A DNA stretch of 64,000 nucleotides from Microbacterium hominis (GTDB lineage Bacteria; Actinomycetota; Actinomycetes; Actinomycetales; Microbacteriaceae), in NCBI RefSeq assembly GCF_013282805.1, contig NZ_CP054038.1:806001-870000 (forward strand). The letters run 5' to 3'. Position numbers and translations under genes: made by a program. Of this stretch, positions 6,939 through 14,413 are shown one piece after another. Below the pieces are notes generated by a model that had not been told where the DNA came from, did no database searches, and was given only the letters and a program-made list of their open reading frames with translations. The first letter of the stretch is position 1. The number at the start of each line of letters is the position of its first letter.

Positions 6939-9891
6939 CGCGGTCCGATCGGGGTCGTCCGCGCGCCGGCGCGGGCGGCCCCGATCGCGTTGCCGGCTGC
7001 AGCGGCTTCGCGCGGCGCAGCGCCGCCAGCACCGCGCGGCCGACCACCAGCATCCCGATGATCGTCGTGATCGCGCGGAGGGTGTCCCAGCTCAGCGACG
7101 AGGTCACCAGCGAGTACAGCAGGAAGCTCGCGAGGTTGACCCCCAGCGGCGCGTCGCCGTCGTACGAGATGCCCGTGCCGTAGCCGACCGCGAACGGCCA
7201 GAACCACAGGTTCATCACCAGGCCGAACGCATACGACGCGACCACTCCGTAGACGCTGAGCATCGCGATCTCCGCGCCGCCGCGCACGCGGCGGGGGAGG
7301 AGGCCCGCGCCCGCTCCGACCCACGCGCACGCGAACATCTGGAAGGGCGTCCAGGGGCCGAACGTTCCCGTGACGAGCGTCGAGAGAGCGATGGATGCCA
7401 TGCCGAGCAGCATCCCGAACCGGGCGCCGAACGCACGGCCGGCGAGGATCAGCAGGATGAACAGGGCCTCCACGCCGCCGACCCCGGTGCTCGCGATCCG
7501 CACGGCGGCGCCGATCGCGGCGAGGGTGCCCAGCAGCGCCAGCAGGTGCGCGGAGCGCACGCGCCCATCAAGGGTCGCCACCACGACCAGGGCCGCCAGC
7601 GGGAGCAGCGCCAGCGCCGCGACGGGAACCGCGGCCTCGGCCTGGTCGGGCACGGCGGTGGCCACCAGCGGCCAGGCGAACGCGGCGAGGGCGACGAGGT
7701 TGGCGGCGGCGAGGGCGGCGAGTGCCGTCACCGTCGTGCGGGCGGCGCGCGGTGGCGTCCCGGGTGGGCGTGCGGGCGGGGGAGGTGCGGGCGGCGGCGG
7801 CGCGGCGACCCGCGGTGTGCGAAACTCCGGAAGATCGGGCTGTCGAGCGCCAATCGGCGTCGGCGCGGCGCCGATCGCCGCCGGAATCTCCGGAGTTTTG
7901 CACGCCCGCAGCACGCCGCGCTCCATGCGCAGCACCCGGTCGGCACCCGCGGCGACCTCCGGCTCGTGCGAGGCGACGAGCACGGCGACGCCGCGGCGGG
8001 TGAGCGCCGTGAGCGCGGCGAGCACGTCGTCGCGCGCGGCCGGATCGAGCCCGCGCGTCGGCTCGTCCACGAGCAGCACCCCGGGGTCGCCGGCGAGCTG
8101 GATCGACAGGGCGAGAAGGCGGCGCTCGCCGACGGACAGGTCACGGGGATGCCGCGCCAGGCGCGCCGCGAGGGCGAGGCTGTCGGGTGAGAGGCCGAGG
8201 AACCCGCCGAACCGTGCGGCGGTGGTGGCGGCCCCGGCGCGTGCACGGCGGTCGGCGCGCGCGCACTCCGCGCCGACCGTGTCATAGACGAAGAGGTCGT
8301 CGGAGGCGTCGGGAACGAGGGCGAGGCTCCCGGCGACGCGCCTGTCGAGCGCGAAGGCGGTCAGCAGGCTCGACTTGCCGGCGCCGTTGGGTCCGGTCAG
8401 TACGACGAGCTCCCCGGCTGCCAGCTCGACCGTCGCGGCGGCGACGGCCACGACGGCGCCGTGGCGCACGGTGAGGTCGGTGACGCGCAGGGCCGGCGGC
8501 GCCGGTGACGGCCGGGGGACGGATGAGCCCGCGCCCGCCCGCCCCCCCGGATTCTCCGAGGCCAGCGCCGCCGGAGGCCCGATCGGTCCCCCGATGTGCA
8601 CGCCGTCGGGCGTGGATCCGCCGCCCGCGTCGAGCGCCAGGGGCTGGAAACGGCCGTCGGGCGTGGATCCGCCGCCCGCGTCGAGCGCCAGGGGCCGGAG
8701 GCGGCCGTCGGCGACGCGCAGCCGGCGGTCGGCGACCTCGCGCAGTGCGTCGGCGCGGTGCTCGGCCACGACGACGCAGACCCCGGCTTCGTGCGCGAGC
8801 GCGTCGAGCAGCGCCACGATGCGCGCCCGCGCCGCGGCATCCAGGTCGGCGAGCGGTTCGTCGACGAGCAGCAGGATGGGTTCCTCGATGACGGCCGCGG
8901 CGATCGCGACGCGTGTCGCCTCGCCCGCCGACAGCCGCGCCGTGCGCCGGTCGAGCAGGTCGGCGACGCCGACCCTCGCGGCGATCTCCGCCACCCGGGC
9001 GGCGACGATCACCGGCGCGACGCCGCGCAGCACGAGCGCGAGTCCGATCTCGTCGCGCACGTGCTCCGTGGCGAACGCGGATCGTGGATGCTGCGCCACG
9101 ACCCCCACGCGGCGGGCGAGGTCGCGCGGGGGCACGGCCGCCCGATCGTGTCCCACCACGCGCAGCCGCCCGTCGACGATGCCGCCGTCGACATGCGAGT
9201 GGAGGCCCGCCACGGCCCGCAGCACCGTCGTCTTGCCCGACCCCGTGGCGCCCGTGACGAGCGTCAGCGTGCCCGGCGCGAGGGTGAGGGCGTCGAGATG
9301 CACGACGGGCCCCGCCGCATCGCCGAAGCCGATCCCGACCCCGTCGGTCTCCACCGCCGCCACGCAGTCGCCCTCGAGCCCGCGCCCCGCGAATCCGCGC
9401 ACCTCGAGCGTCGCGGCCACCGCCGCGGCGCGTTCGAGCGTGCGCTCCAGCAGCGGCGCCAGCACCCGGACTCCCGCGCGCTGTCCGCGCAGGCGCTGCG
9501 CGAACCGCACGGCGCGGGCGGCGTCGGCGAGGGCCGGCAGGGTGGCCCAGGCGATCGCGAGCGCACGGCCCAGTCCGCTGAAGGGTCCGCGCGCGGAGGC
9601 GCGCACGATGAGCCGCGGCAGGTCGACGAGCGCGCTCAGCACGCCGAACGCGAGGATCGTCGCGGCGATCGGCACGGCGCTCGCCGCGGCATCCACCAGT
9701 CCGTCGGCCGTCACCGGACCGAACATCACGACGTGGGCGAACGGCGCCGGCAGCCGCACCTCCGGCAGCGGCAGGAGCACCGGTCCGGTGCCGTCGGCGC
9801 CGTGGAAGAGCACCCGGTAGACGACCCGGACGACGACGAACCCGGCGGCGAGGGCCGCCGCGGCGCGCAGGGGTCCGGGCCGCAGGGTCAT
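6928..9891 (-). CDS. four-domain fused ECF transporter (T-A-A'-S in one chain)
   Basis: A 987-residue protein containing every part of an energy-coupling-factor importer. Residues 1-175 are an EcfT-like membrane part ending in a TLEVRGF coupling helix. Residues 180-400 are ATPase 1: Walker A TGATGSGKTT at 213-222, a degenerate signature LSAGEA, and LLVDEP near 341. Residues 465-660 are ATPase 2: TGPNGAGKSS at 499-508, LSVGERR, and LLVDEPTRGLD near 606. Residues 718-960 hold about six membrane helices resembling an S component. T, A, A' and S are usually separate proteins or partial fusions. The linker between the ATPases (400-465) contains a 17-residue tandem repeat, and the A'-S linker (663-715) is encoded partly by a palindromic repeat and is proline-rich. 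It is translated 4 nt after the lipoprotein gene. Substrate unproven; a corrinoid is possible given metH. Confidence 0.8.
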   Translation of the reverse strand: MTLRPGPLRAAAALAAGFVVVRVVYRVLFHGADGTGPVLLPLPEVRLPAPFAHVVMFGPVTADGLVDAAASAVPIAATILAFGVLSALVDLPRLIVRASARGPFSGLGRALAIAWATLPALADAARAVRFAQRLRGQRAGVRVLAPLLERTLERAAAVAATLEVRGFAGRGLEGDCVAAVETDGVGIGFGDAAGPVVHLDALTLAPGTLTLVTGATGSGKTTVLRAVAGLHSHVDGGIVDGRLRVVGHDRAAVPPRDLARRVGVVAQHPRSAFATEHVRDEIGLALVLRGVAPVIVAARVAEIAARVGVADLLDRRTARLSAGEATRVAIAAAVIEEPILLLVDEPLADLDAAARARIVALLDALAHEAGVCVVVAEHRADALREVADRRLRVADGRLRPLALDAGGGSTPDGRFQPLALDAGGGSTPDGVHIGGPIGPPAALASENPGGRAGAGSSVPRPSPAPPALRVTDLTVRHGAVVAVAAATVELAAGELVVLTGPNGAGKSSLLTAFALDRRVAGSLALVPDASDDLFVYDTVGAECARADRRARAGAATTAARFGGFLGLSPDSLALAARLARHPRDLSVGERRLLALSIQLAGDPGVLLVDEPTRGLDPAARDDVLAALTALTRRGVAVLVASHEPEVAAGADRVLRMERGVLRACKTPEIPAAIGAAPTPIGARQPDLPEFRTPRVAAPPPPAPPPPARPPGTPPRAARTTVTALAALAAANLVALAAFAWPLVATAVPDQAEAAVPVAALALLPLAALVVVATLDGRVRSAHLLALLGTLAAIGAAVRIASTGVGGVEALFILLILAGRAFGARFGMLLGMASIALSTLVTGTFGPWTPFQMFACAWVGAGAGLLPRRVRGGAEIAMLSVYGVVASYAFGLVMNLWFWPFAVGYGTGISYDGDAPLGVNLASFLLYSLVTSSLSWDTLRAITTIIGMLVVGRAVLAALRRAKPLQPATRSGPPAPARGRPRSDRVSA
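7817..7903. repeat. palindromic repeat, CTCCGGAGTT family, inside the ECF gene
   Basis: An imperfect 15-bp inverted repeat (7817-7831 and 7889-7903, one mismatch) with ends reading GTGC-A/G-AAACTCCGGA. The interior contains GCGCCAATCGGC. It lies in frame and encodes the linker before the S component. Related copies are at 27428-27509 and, in diverged form, 51517-51605. Confidence 0.7.
8603..8704. repeat. 51-bp tandem duplication in the ECF fusion linker
   Basis: Two head-to-tail 51-bp units start at 8603 and 8654, with the first bases of a third at 8705. They keep frame and give two copies of PLALDAGGGSTPDG in the linker between the two ATPase domains. Confidence 0.9.
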
Positions 9892-9895
9892 CGGG

Positions 9896-10444
9896 TCACG
9901 AGGTCGGAGCCGCCGGCTCGCCGTTCAGCGTGAACAGCAGGGCGAGGCTCTCGCCCGGCTGCAGCTCCAGCGTCGCCAGGCCCTCCGTGGCGTAGCCCCA
10001 CTGGCCGGCGACGGGGCGGGTGAACAGCGACCAGTACGCGAAGGCCGCGGGCATCGACGCGCAGGTCTCGAAGTAGTCGGAGCCGTCTTCGGCGGGGATC
10101 GCGAGGTCTTCGGCGGGCACGCCGTTCACGCGGCACACGACCTGGTCGCCGAACTCCTCGGTGCCCTCGACGGTGATGCCGGCCTCGGTGAGCGCGTCGG
10201 AGGCGCCGATCGCCTCATCGGTGTCGATGCAGGTCGAGCCGGCGGGGGAGTCCTCCACCTCGAGGTCGCCGGTCTCGATGACCACCAGCACCCCGGAGCA
10301 TTCGCCCACCGACTCGGCGGGCGCGGACGACGCGGCCGGCGCCGAGGTCTCGGTCGCGGCGGGGCCGGAGGCGCAGGCGGTGAGGGCGAACAGCGCGGCG
10401 GCGATCGCGGCGGCAGCGGGGAACAGGCGGCGGGTCGAAGTCAC
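9896..10444 (-). CDS. secreted lipoprotein with DUF4430-like (transcobalamin C-terminal-like) domain
   Basis: A 182-residue lipoprotein predicted to act as the extracellular partner of the fused ECF transporter. The GTG at 10444 gives a signal peptide (VTSTRRLFPAAAAIAAALFA) ending in the lipobox LTAC. The mature part carries a pattern typical of DUF4430 proteins: CSGVLVVIETGDL, then a segment resembling 'aLteAGitVegTeeFGdqvVCRVNGvPAed', then AFAYWSLFT and the ending GESLALLFTLNG. Such domains resemble the C-terminal part of transcobalamin and accompany ECF S components in other bacteria. Its stop is 4 nt from the ECF start, so the two are one transcript. The -10 box TACGCT lies 6 nt before the GTG. 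Ligand binding is inferred, not shown. Confidence 0.7.
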   Translation of the reverse strand: MTSTRRLFPAAAAIAAALFALTACASGPAATETSAPAASSAPAESVGECSGVLVVIETGDLEVEDSPAGSTCIDTDEAIGASDALTEAGITVEGTEEFGDQVVCRVNGVPAEDLAIPAEDGSDYFETCASMPAAFAYWSLFTRPVAGQWGYATEGLATLELQPGESLALLFTLNGEPAAPTS

Positions 10445-10450
10445 CGAACC

Positions 10451-10456
10451 AGCGTA
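10451..10456 (-). promoter_or_regulatory. -10 box, leaderless type, lipoprotein-ECF operon
   Basis: Minus-strand TACGCT, 6 nt before the GTG at 10444; probably drives both the lipoprotein and the ECF fusion. Confidence 0.5.
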
Positions 10457-10521
10457 GGGCGCCGGGCTCTGCGCGTGCTCCCGCATGACGCCCCGCGTCG
10501 CCGCCGCCCCCGCCCCCGCGC

Positions 10522-10582
10522 GAGTGCATCGCCCGATGAGGGTGAGGCCACCGGCACGCACTCTCGGCGCGGCGATGCACTC
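10522..10582. repeat. 12-bp inverted repeat upstream of menB
   Basis: GAGTGCATCGCC (10522-10533) and its exact complement (10571-10582) flank a 37-base spacer in the divergent lipoprotein/menB gap. It could be a regulatory site or a dispersed repeat. Confidence 0.6.
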
Positions 10583-10604
10583 TCGCGGCCAGAGGACGCG
10601 GGCC

Positions 10605-10610
10605 TAGGCT
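10605..10610 (+). promoter_or_regulatory. -10 box, leaderless type, menB
   Basis: TAGGCT ends 6 nt before the GTG at 10617. Confidence 0.55.
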
Positions 10611-10616
10611 GGGGCG

Positions 10617-11549
10617 GTGAGCGTTTCGGACCTGTTCGACGAAGACGAGTGGATGCCGGCACCCGGCGCCCCTGAAACCGGGTACACCGACATCACGGCG
10701 CATGTCTCGCGCGACGGGCGGATCGCCCGCATCGCGTTCGATCGCCCCGAGGTGCGCAACGCGTTCCGGCCGCACACGGTGGACGAGCTCTACCGGGCCC
10801 TCGACATCGCGCGACAGGATCCGAAGATCGGCGTCGTGCTGCTGACCGGCAACGGGCCGAGCCCGAAGGACGGCGGCTGGGCGTTCTGCTCCGGCGGCGA
10901 TCAGCGCATCCGCGGGCGCGACGGCTACAAGTACGAAGCCCCGGTCGCTGAGCGAGCCGAGCGAGACGAAGCGCCGGTGGCCGACCCGGCCCGAGCCGGG
11001 CGCCTGCACATCCTCGAGGTGCAGCGGCTGATCCGGTTCATGCCGAAGGTGGTCATCGCCGTCATCCCGGGGTGGGCGGCCGGGGGCGGGCATTCCCTGC
11101 ACGTCGTGTGCGACATGTCGATCGCGAGCGCCGAGCACGGCCGCTTCAAGCAGACCGATGCCGATGTCGGCTCGTTCGACGCGGGCTACGGCTCGGCGTA
11201 CTTCGCGCGCCAGATCGGGCAGAAGTTCGCGCGCGAGGTGTTCTTCCTCGCCGAGGAGTACTCGGCCCAGCGCGCGTTCGAGATGGGCGCGGTGAACCGC
11301 GTCGTGCCGCACGCCGACCTCGAGCGCGAGGCGATCGCGATGGCGCGCACGATCCTCACCAAGAGCCCGACCGCGATCCGCATGCTGAAGTTCGCCTTCA
11401 ACGCCGTCGATGACGGAATGGTCGGCCAGCAGGTGTTCGCGGGCGAGGCGACGCGCCTCGCGTACGGCACCGACGAGGCCGTCGAGGGGCGCGATTCGTT
11501 CCTGCAGAAGCGCGACCCCGACTGGTCGCCCTACCCTTGGCACTACTGA
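10617..11549 (+). CDS. menB: 1,4-dihydroxy-2-naphthoyl-CoA synthase
   Basis: A 310-residue crotonase-fold enzyme that cyclises o-succinylbenzoyl-CoA in menaquinone synthesis. Motifs include VRNAFRPHTVDELYRAL, the oxyanion-hole region around AFCSGGDQRIRG, VIPGWAAGGGHSLHVVCD, and QTDADVGSFDAGYGSAYFAR. The Asp at about residue 181 (QTDADVGS) marks the type II MenB seen in mycobacteria, which use this side chain instead of bound bicarbonate. Residues about 107-120 (APVAERAERDEAPVAD) are an extra stretch encoded by a dispersed repeat. menE follows 13 nt downstream, so the two are probably co-transcribed. Confidence 0.95.
   Translation: MSVSDLFDEDEWMPAPGAPETGYTDITAHVSRDGRIARIAFDRPEVRNAFRPHTVDELYRALDIARQDPKIGVVLLTGNGPSPKDGGWAFCSGGDQRIRGRDGYKYEAPVAERAERDEAPVADPARAGRLHILEVQRLIRFMPKVVIAVIPGWAAGGGHSLHVVCDMSIASAEHGRFKQTDADVGSFDAGYGSAYFARQIGQKFAREVFFLAEEYSAQRAFEMGAVNRVVPHADLEREAIAMARTILTKSPTAIRMLKFAFNAVDDGMVGQQVFAGEATRLAYGTDEAVEGRDSFLQKRDPDWSPYPWHY
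10943..10975. repeat. GGTCGxTGAGCGAG-type dispersed repeat inside menB
   Basis: The stretch begins GGTCGCTGAGCGAGCC and continues GAGCGAGACGAAGCGCC. It lies in frame and adds residues such as VAERAERDEAPV to a variable loop of MenB. A related copy is at 61720-61776. Confidence 0.7.
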
Positions 11550-11562
11550 CGACGGAGCGGAG

Positions 11563-12714
11563 ATGAAGCTCGAGCCGATCACCGGCGACGACCCGCGCGA
11601 CGTGCTGCGCGCGCTGCGCGGCGCTCTGAACGGCGGGGCGCCCGCCCTCGGGCTGGGGCTCGTCAGCGACCTGCCCGCGACGGTGCGCGACGGCACCGCC
11701 GCCGTCGTCACCACCTCCGGATCCACGGGCATCCCCAAGAGCGTCGTGCTCAGCGCCGACGCGCTCACCGCCAGCGCGCACGCCACCGCCGACCGGATCG
11801 GCGAGGGGGCTTGGCTGCTGGCGCTGCCGGCGAGCTACGTGGCGGGCCTCCAGGTGCTGGTGCGATCGCTTCTGGCCGATCGAGAGCCGGCGGTGCTGTC
11901 CGGTCCGTTCACTCCGGCCGCGTTCACCGAGGCGGCCTTGGAGGTGCAGGACAGGCACGCCGGCACGCGTCCGGCGACGTACACGTCGCTGGTTCCCGCG
12001 CAGCTGAGCAGGCTGCTGGATGCCGCGCCCGACGACCCGCGGCTGCGCGCGGCCCTTCGCTCGTTCGAGGCGATCCTCGTCGGCGGACAGGCGCTTCCCC
12101 CGGCGACGCTCGAGCGCGCCGAGGACCTCGGGGCGCGGATCGTGCGCACCTACGGCTCCACCGAGACCAGCGGCGGCTGCGTCTACGACGGGGTGCCCCT
12201 GCGCGCGGTGACCGTGCGCGTGGAGCGCGGCGAGGTGCAGGTGTCGGGGCCGCAGCTGGCCGACGGCTACCTCGGCGACCGGGAGGGCACCGACGCCGTG
12301 TTCGTGCGCGAGGGCGGCACCCGCTGGTACCGCACCGGCGACGCCGGCATCCTCGAAGACGGGGTGCTGCGCGTGCGCGGGCGCCTCGACAACGTCATCG
12401 TCTCGGGCGGCGTGAACATCTCGCTCGATCGGGTCGAGCGCGTGGTGCGCAGCATCCCGGGTCTTGCCGGAGCCGTGGTGATCGGCGTGCCCGATGCCCG
12501 GTGGGGCGAGGCCTCGGTGGTCGTCGCCACGCGCGGCGAGGCGCTCCGCCGCAGCGAGTCGGTGCAGCTGGAGGAGGCCCGCAAGGCAGTGGGGGCGGAG
12601 GTGGGCTCGCACGCGCGCCCCGCGCGACTCGTGCTCGTCGACGAGCTGGCGACCCTTCCCAGCGGCAAGCCCGACCGCGAGGCGATCCGTCGCGCGGTCG
12701 CGGCGCTGCGCTGA
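11563..12714 (+). CDS. menE: o-succinylbenzoate-CoA ligase
   Basis: A 383-residue adenylate-forming enzyme that activates o-succinylbenzoate as the CoA thioester used by MenB. The phosphate loop TTSGSTGIPKS is near residue 50, the A5-type motif RTYGSTETSGG near 197, the hinge GRLDNVIVSGG near 272, and the catalytic Lys in LPSGKPDREAI close to the C-terminus. At under 400 residues it is shorter than typical acyl-CoA ligases but normal for actinobacterial MenE, which have a short N-terminal lobe. The ATG at 11563 follows GACGGAGCGG, a usable ribosome binding site, 13 nt after the menB stop. Confidence 0.92.
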   Translation: MKLEPITGDDPRDVLRALRGALNGGAPALGLGLVSDLPATVRDGTAAVVTTSGSTGIPKSVVLSADALTASAHATADRIGEGAWLLALPASYVAGLQVLVRSLLADREPAVLSGPFTPAAFTEAALEVQDRHAGTRPATYTSLVPAQLSRLLDAAPDDPRLRAALRSFEAILVGGQALPPATLERAEDLGARIVRTYGSTETSGGCVYDGVPLRAVTVRVERGEVQVSGPQLADGYLGDREGTDAVFVREGGTRWYRTGDAGILEDGVLRVRGRLDNVIVSGGVNISLDRVERVVRSIPGLAGAVVIGVPDARWGEASVVVATRGEALRRSESVQLEEARKAVGAEVGSHARPARLVLVDELATLPSGKPDREAIRRAVAALR

Positions 12715-12787
12715 CGGCACCCCGCCGCACCCCGCGCCGCGGCGTGCCGTGCCCGGCACACCGCGCCGCCGCGCCCGACACCCCGTA

Positions 12788-12897
12788 CCGCAGCGCGCCC
12801 CGCGTACGCCGCAGTGCCCTGCACCGCAGCGCCGCCGCGTGCCCGGCGCACGCGCGCCGTGCCCCGCACCGCAGCGCGCCCGCGTACGCCGCAGTGC
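12788..12897. repeat. direct repeats in the menE-menA gap
   Basis: The 206-base gap is built of GCAGCGC/CGTACGCCGCAGTGC words. The clearest pair is 12788-12817 and 12869-12897, about 30 bp each with one base of length difference. No gene or terminator with a T-run was seen. Confidence 0.75.
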
Positions 12898-12906
12898 GGC
12901 GCCGCC

Positions 12907-12912
12907 TATGAT
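12907..12912 (+). promoter_or_regulatory. -10 box, leaderless type, menA
   Basis: TATGAT lies 8 nt before the GTG at 12921. Confidence 0.5.
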
Positions 12913-12920
12913 GTCCACTC

Positions 12921-13901
12921 GTGGCAGGCACCTCCCGCAAGAAGCGCAAGACCCCGGCATCCCGCTCGACCGGATCCCGCGGCAACCCCCAGAAGACCCC
13001 GGCGCACCAGAACCCCCAGAAGGTGACGCCGGCGACCGCGCGCGACTGGATCGGCGCGGCGCGCCTGCGCACGCTGCCCCTGGCCGTGTCGCCGATCCTC
13101 GTCGGCACGGGCGCGGCGATGCTCGTGGCCGGCGCGTTCCACTGGGTCATCGCCCTGTTCTGCCTCCTCGTGTCGGTTTCGCTGCAGATCGGCGTGAACT
13201 ACGCGAACGACTACAGCGACGGCGTGCGCGGCACCGACGACCACCGCGTGGGACCTGCCCGCCTCACCGCGAGCCGCAAGGCGAAGCCGCGCACAGTGCT
13301 GACCGTGGCGCTCGCGTTCTTCGCGATCGCGGCGGTCGCGGGCCTGGCGATCACGATCCGCACCGAGCAGTGGTGGCTCCTCGCGGTCGGCGCGGCATGC
13401 ATCGTCGCCGCGTGGTTCTACACCGGCGGCAAGCGCCCGTACGGGTACTACGGCCTCGGCGAACTGTTCGTCTTCGTCTTCTTCGGCCTGGTCGCCACCC
13501 TCGGCACGACGTGGGTGCAGGCGTTCGCGCTCCCGCAGGAGGCGTGGTTCGGCGCCGTGGGCGTGGGACTGATCGCGTGCGCCGTGCTGCTGGCGAACAA
13601 CCTGCGCGACATCGATCAGGACCGCGTCGCCCGCAAGCGCACCCTCACCGTGCTCATCGGCCGCACCGCGACCCGCTGGCTGTTCACGGTGTTCGTGCTC
13701 GTGCCGTTCCTGATCGCCGCGTTCCTGGCGCTCGTCTACCCCGTGGCCTGGCTCACGCTGCTGGTGCTGCTGGCGGCGCTGCCGGCGATCCTCATCGTCT
13801 GGACCTACCGCGACCCGCGGGAGCTCGTCGTCGCCCTGGGCCTCACGTCGCTCACCTCGCTGGGCTACGCCGCGTTCCTGTGCTGGGCCTTCGTGTTCTG
13901 A
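12921..13901 (+). CDS. menA: 1,4-dihydroxy-2-naphthoate polyprenyltransferase
   Basis: A 326-residue membrane enzyme of the UbiA family that attaches the polyprenyl chain to dihydroxynaphthoate, giving demethylmenaquinone. About 35 polar, Lys/Pro-rich residues precede the first helix. Both Asp-rich motifs are present: NDYSDGVRGTD near residue 94 and DIDQDRVARKRT near 231; they bind the prenyl diphosphate through magnesium. About nine membrane segments alternate with these cytosolic loops. The start is GTG with TATGAT 8 nt upstream. It is convergent with the DUF4229 gene, 65 nt apart. Confidence 0.93.
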   Translation: MAGTSRKKRKTPASRSTGSRGNPQKTPAHQNPQKVTPATARDWIGAARLRTLPLAVSPILVGTGAAMLVAGAFHWVIALFCLLVSVSLQIGVNYANDYSDGVRGTDDHRVGPARLTASRKAKPRTVLTVALAFFAIAAVAGLAITIRTEQWWLLAVGAACIVAAWFYTGGKRPYGYYGLGELFVFVFFGLVATLGTTWVQAFALPQEAWFGAVGVGLIACAVLLANNLRDIDQDRVARKRTLTVLIGRTATRWLFTVFVLVPFLIAAFLALVYPVAWLTLLVLLAALPAILIVWTYRDPRELVVALGLTSLTSLGYAAFLCWAFVF

Positions 13902-13966
13902 CCCGCGTCGGGCCGGCCTGAGGACTCAGCCGACACGTCAGCCCGAGGGCTCAGCGCCCGCGCACC

Positions 13967-14302
13967 TCAGGCGGGGTCGGGGCGGCTCTGGTCGTCGCGC
14001 TCTGCCGGAACCCGCGGAGTGGATGCCGCACCCGGCGCGACCGCGTCGGCGGCGGCATCCTCGGCGGCCTCGTCGCTCGCGGCGGCGCGGGCCTGCGCGC
14101 GGCGGGCGGCCAGGTCGCGGGTCACCTCGTCGAGCGGGCGGCGCAGGAACAGCAGCGACAGGCTCAGCCCGATGAGCGCCGCGAAGATCGCCGACAGCCA
14201 GTAGAACTCGCGCCCGATCGGCAGCAGCATCAGCAGCGTGAACGGCACGAGGAACGCGAGCAGGCGCAGCACCGTGTAGACGAGGGCGGAGCGGGCTTTC
14301 AC
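13967..14302 (-). CDS. DUF4229 small membrane protein
   Basis: A 111-residue protein of unknown function found throughout actinobacteria, typically near men genes. Two membrane helices occupy about residues 8-28 and 34-52 (LLAFLVPFTLLMLLPIG and YWLSAIFAALIGLSLSLLFL). A conserved charged segment RRPLDEVTRDLAARRAQARA and an acidic/Pro-rich cytoplasmic tail follow. The start is GTG at 14302 with minus-strand TAGGAT 6 nt upstream. A role in respiratory membrane biology is only guilt by association. Confidence 0.8.
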   Translation of the reverse strand: MKARSALVYTVLRLLAFLVPFTLLMLLPIGREFYWLSAIFAALIGLSLSLLFLRRPLDEVTRDLAARRAQARAAASDEAAEDAAADAVAPGAASTPRVPAERDDQSRPDPA

Positions 14303-14308
14303 CCGACG

Positions 14309-14314
14309 ATCCTA
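14309..14314 (-). promoter_or_regulatory. -10 box, leaderless type, DUF4229 gene
   Basis: Minus-strand TAGGAT, 6 nt before the GTG at 14302. Confidence 0.5.
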
Positions 14315-14401
14315 TGTCGACGCCACCCCGCTCCCCTGGGAGGCGGCCGTGCAGGAGGTGCCGGTTGCATCACGACCCGTCCGGTGCGCGCCCGACGCGC
14401 C

Positions 14402-14407
14402 TAGGAT
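14402..14407 (+). promoter_or_regulatory. -10 box, leaderless type, PLDc_N gene and menD
   Basis: TAGGAT ends 6 nt before the ATG at 14414. menD starts 2 nt after this gene, so the promoter probably also serves menD. Confidence 0.5.
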
Positions 14408-14413
14408 GGGGGA

